DNA from: JAZKFP01 sp040386355
Lineage (GTDB): Bacteria > Pseudomonadota > Gammaproteobacteria > Pseudomonadales > UBA6940
Assembly (NCBI GenBank): GCA_040386355.1
Contig: JAZKFP010000159.1
Span: forward strand, 1-7,705
Length of the DNA: 7,705 nucleotides
Direction: 5' to 3'
Both the position numbers and the translations under genes were made by a program. This document shows, piece by piece, positions 6,323 to 7,705 of this stretch. The stretch's first letter is position 1. Each line of letters starts with the position of its first letter. Below the pieces are notes generated by a model, which saw only the letters and a list, made by a program, of their open reading frames with translations, was not told the DNA's origin and searched no databases.

Positions 6323-7705
6323 TTAGCTGCGTACGTGTTTCATTAACCGTTTCTTTTTCGCTACTTGTCGTTTAGTTAATTTATTTTTCTTGCCTGCAAA
6401 AGGATTGTCACCGGTTTTAAAAATTAATTGCACCGGTGTTCCTACTAGTTTTAAACGATCTTGGAAAAAATTACTTAAATACGTTTTATACGCCGTAGGC
6501 AGGGCTTGAGTTTGATTGCCATGAATCACAATTTGTAGTGGATTTCGACCACCGATATGCGCGTAACGTAATTTAATTCGACGCCCATGTACCGCTGGTG
6601 GATTGTGAGCAGCGACAGCTTCTTCTAACCATGCACTTAATTTTGATGGACTTGCATCGACCAAGCCTGACTTGTGCGCTTTCACCACCGCATCAAAAAC
6701 TAAACCAACACCAGTACCATGTAAGGCGGAAATATTTAAAATTTTCACATTACGTACAAAATTTAATTTTCGATCAAGTTGTTGTTTGATAATTTCTTTT
6801 TGGTCTGGTTCTAATCCGTCCCATTTATTTACAGCGATCACTATTGAACGACCTGTCTCAATTGCAAACCCCAATAAATGCAAATCTTGATCGACCAAAC
6901 CTTCTTGCGCATCAATTACTAACACCACAGCACTTGCTGCACGAATTGCACTTAAGGTTTTAATCACGGAAAACTTTTCTAAACCTGCGTCAACTCTTCC
7001 ACGGCGTCGTACACCAGCAGTATCAATTAATGTAAAAGCAATGCCGCGACGTTCAAACGGAATAAAAATGCTATCACGTGTGGTGCCAGGCATATCGAAT
7101 ACAACAACTCTTTCTTCACCAAGCATGCGATTTATTAGCGTTGATTTTCCAACATTGGGTCGACCAATAATCGCAACGGCTATTCGATCTTCACCTGGAC
7201 CATCAAGAGTTTGATTTTCTTCTGGAATTTCCTCAGATATTGCTGGACATTTTACAAGAAGATCTTCCTTTAATTGTCCTAATCCTAAACCGTGCGATGA
7301 AGAAATTTGCAAAATGTCTGCCCATCCCAACGTTTGAAATTCTGTTTCAATCCATTCCGAGCTGACGCCATCTATTTTGTTAATCACTAAAATAACTTTG
7401 CGACCAGCTTTACGCATCTCTTTGGAAATGCGTTGGTCTTCGGCCGTTAATCCATCACGAGCCGACACTAAAAACATTACCCAATCTGCTTCTTGAATCG
7501 CTTGCCAAGCTTGCTCGCGCATTAAGGTTTCAACACCTTCAACTTGAGCAGTTAAACCACCGGTATCAACGAGCAATACACGTTTGTGCGCCGACAATTC
7601 CATATCACCGTACACACGATCACGCGTAACACCGGGCATGTCTGCAACCAAAGCATCTTTGCTTTGCGTTAGGCGATTAAACAAAGTTGATTTACCAACG
7701 TTGGG
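6323..7705 (-). CDS. der: Ribosome-assembly GTPase Der (EngA), lacking its first few residues at window edge
   Basis: Essential GTPase with two tandem G domains that acts in late 50S ribosomal subunit assembly. The frame stays open to the right edge; the first visible residues, PNVGKST, are the G1 P-loop of domain 1, so only about ten residues are missing. A TTG at 7684 falls inside that P-loop region and is not the start. Counting from the edge, domain 1 shows DTGG (about 47-50) and NKID (109-112). Domain 2 shows GRPNVGKST (181-189), DMPGTTRD (204-211), DTAG (228-231) and NKWD (293-296). A C-terminal KH-like domain (about 360-435) includes KLRYAHIGGRNPLQIVIHGN, and a basic tail ends KKKRLMKHVRS. 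All GTP-binding motifs of both domains are intact. The gene converges on hldE, and its promoter lies outside the window. Confidence 0.98.
   Translation of the reverse strand, partial: PNVGKSTLFNRLTQSKDALVADMPGVTRDRVYGDMELSAHKRVLLVDTGGLTAQVEGVETLMREQAWQAIQEADWVMFLVSARDGLTAEDQRISKEMRKAGRKVILVINKIDGVSSEWIETEFQTLGWADILQISSSHGLGLGQLKEDLLVKCPAISEEIPEENQTLDGPGEDRIAVAIIGRPNVGKSTLINRMLGEERVVVFDMPGTTRDSIFIPFERRGIAFTLIDTAGVRRRGRVDAGLEKFSVIKTLSAIRAASAVVLVIDAQEGLVDQDLHLLGFAIETGRSIVIAVNKWDGLEPDQKEIIKQQLDRKLNFVRNVKILNISALHGTGVGLVFDAVVKAHKSGLVDASPSKLSAWLEEAVAAHNPPAVHGRRIKLRYAHIGGRNPLQIVIHGNQTQALPTAYKTYLSNFFQDRLKLVGTPVQLIFKTGDNPFAGKKNKLTKRQVAKKKRLMKHVRS

Overview
The window looks like a chromosomal stretch from an AT-rich gammaproteobacterium. 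The order argS, SPOR protein, hslV, hslU, DUF971 protein is the one I know from pseudomonads and related gammaproteobacteria. The protein sequences and the base composition would fit a Legionella/Coxiella-type (Legionellales) genome. That placement is inference from residue patterns, not a search result.

Layout, left to right. (1) The 3' two-thirds of argS runs off the left edge and is followed after 14 bases by a membrane-anchored SPOR-domain, FtsN-like protein. (2) A 284-base gap (1991-2274) carries the regulatory signals for hslVU, including a near-consensus sigma-32 (heat-shock) promoter. (3) hslV, hslU, a small DUF971 protein and hldE follow on the + strand with gaps of 8, 14 and 2 bases, which suggests one transcription unit. 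(4) Immediately after hldE lies the C-terminal scrap of a membrane acyltransferase, apparently a gene remnant. (5) The GTPase gene der runs convergently on the - strand and leaves the right edge just inside its first P-loop.

HslV and HslU form the two-part ATP-dependent protease; HslU unfolds substrates and HslV cuts them with an N-terminal threonine. HldE makes ADP-heptose precursor for the LPS inner core. Joining hldE to a heat-shock protease operon would place envelope heptose synthesis under heat-shock control. ArgS (translation), the SPOR protein (division or cell wall) and Der (50S ribosome assembly) are unrelated housekeeping functions.

Three gene starts deserve care: hslV most likely begins at TTG 2275, the DUF971 gene at ATG 4199, and both edge genes (argS, der) are truncated by the window rather than starting at internal TTG codons. 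I see no mobile element, CRISPR array, RNA gene or obvious novel system. The main points of interest are the heat-shock promoter with a long leader, the linkage of hldE to it, and the acyltransferase remnant.
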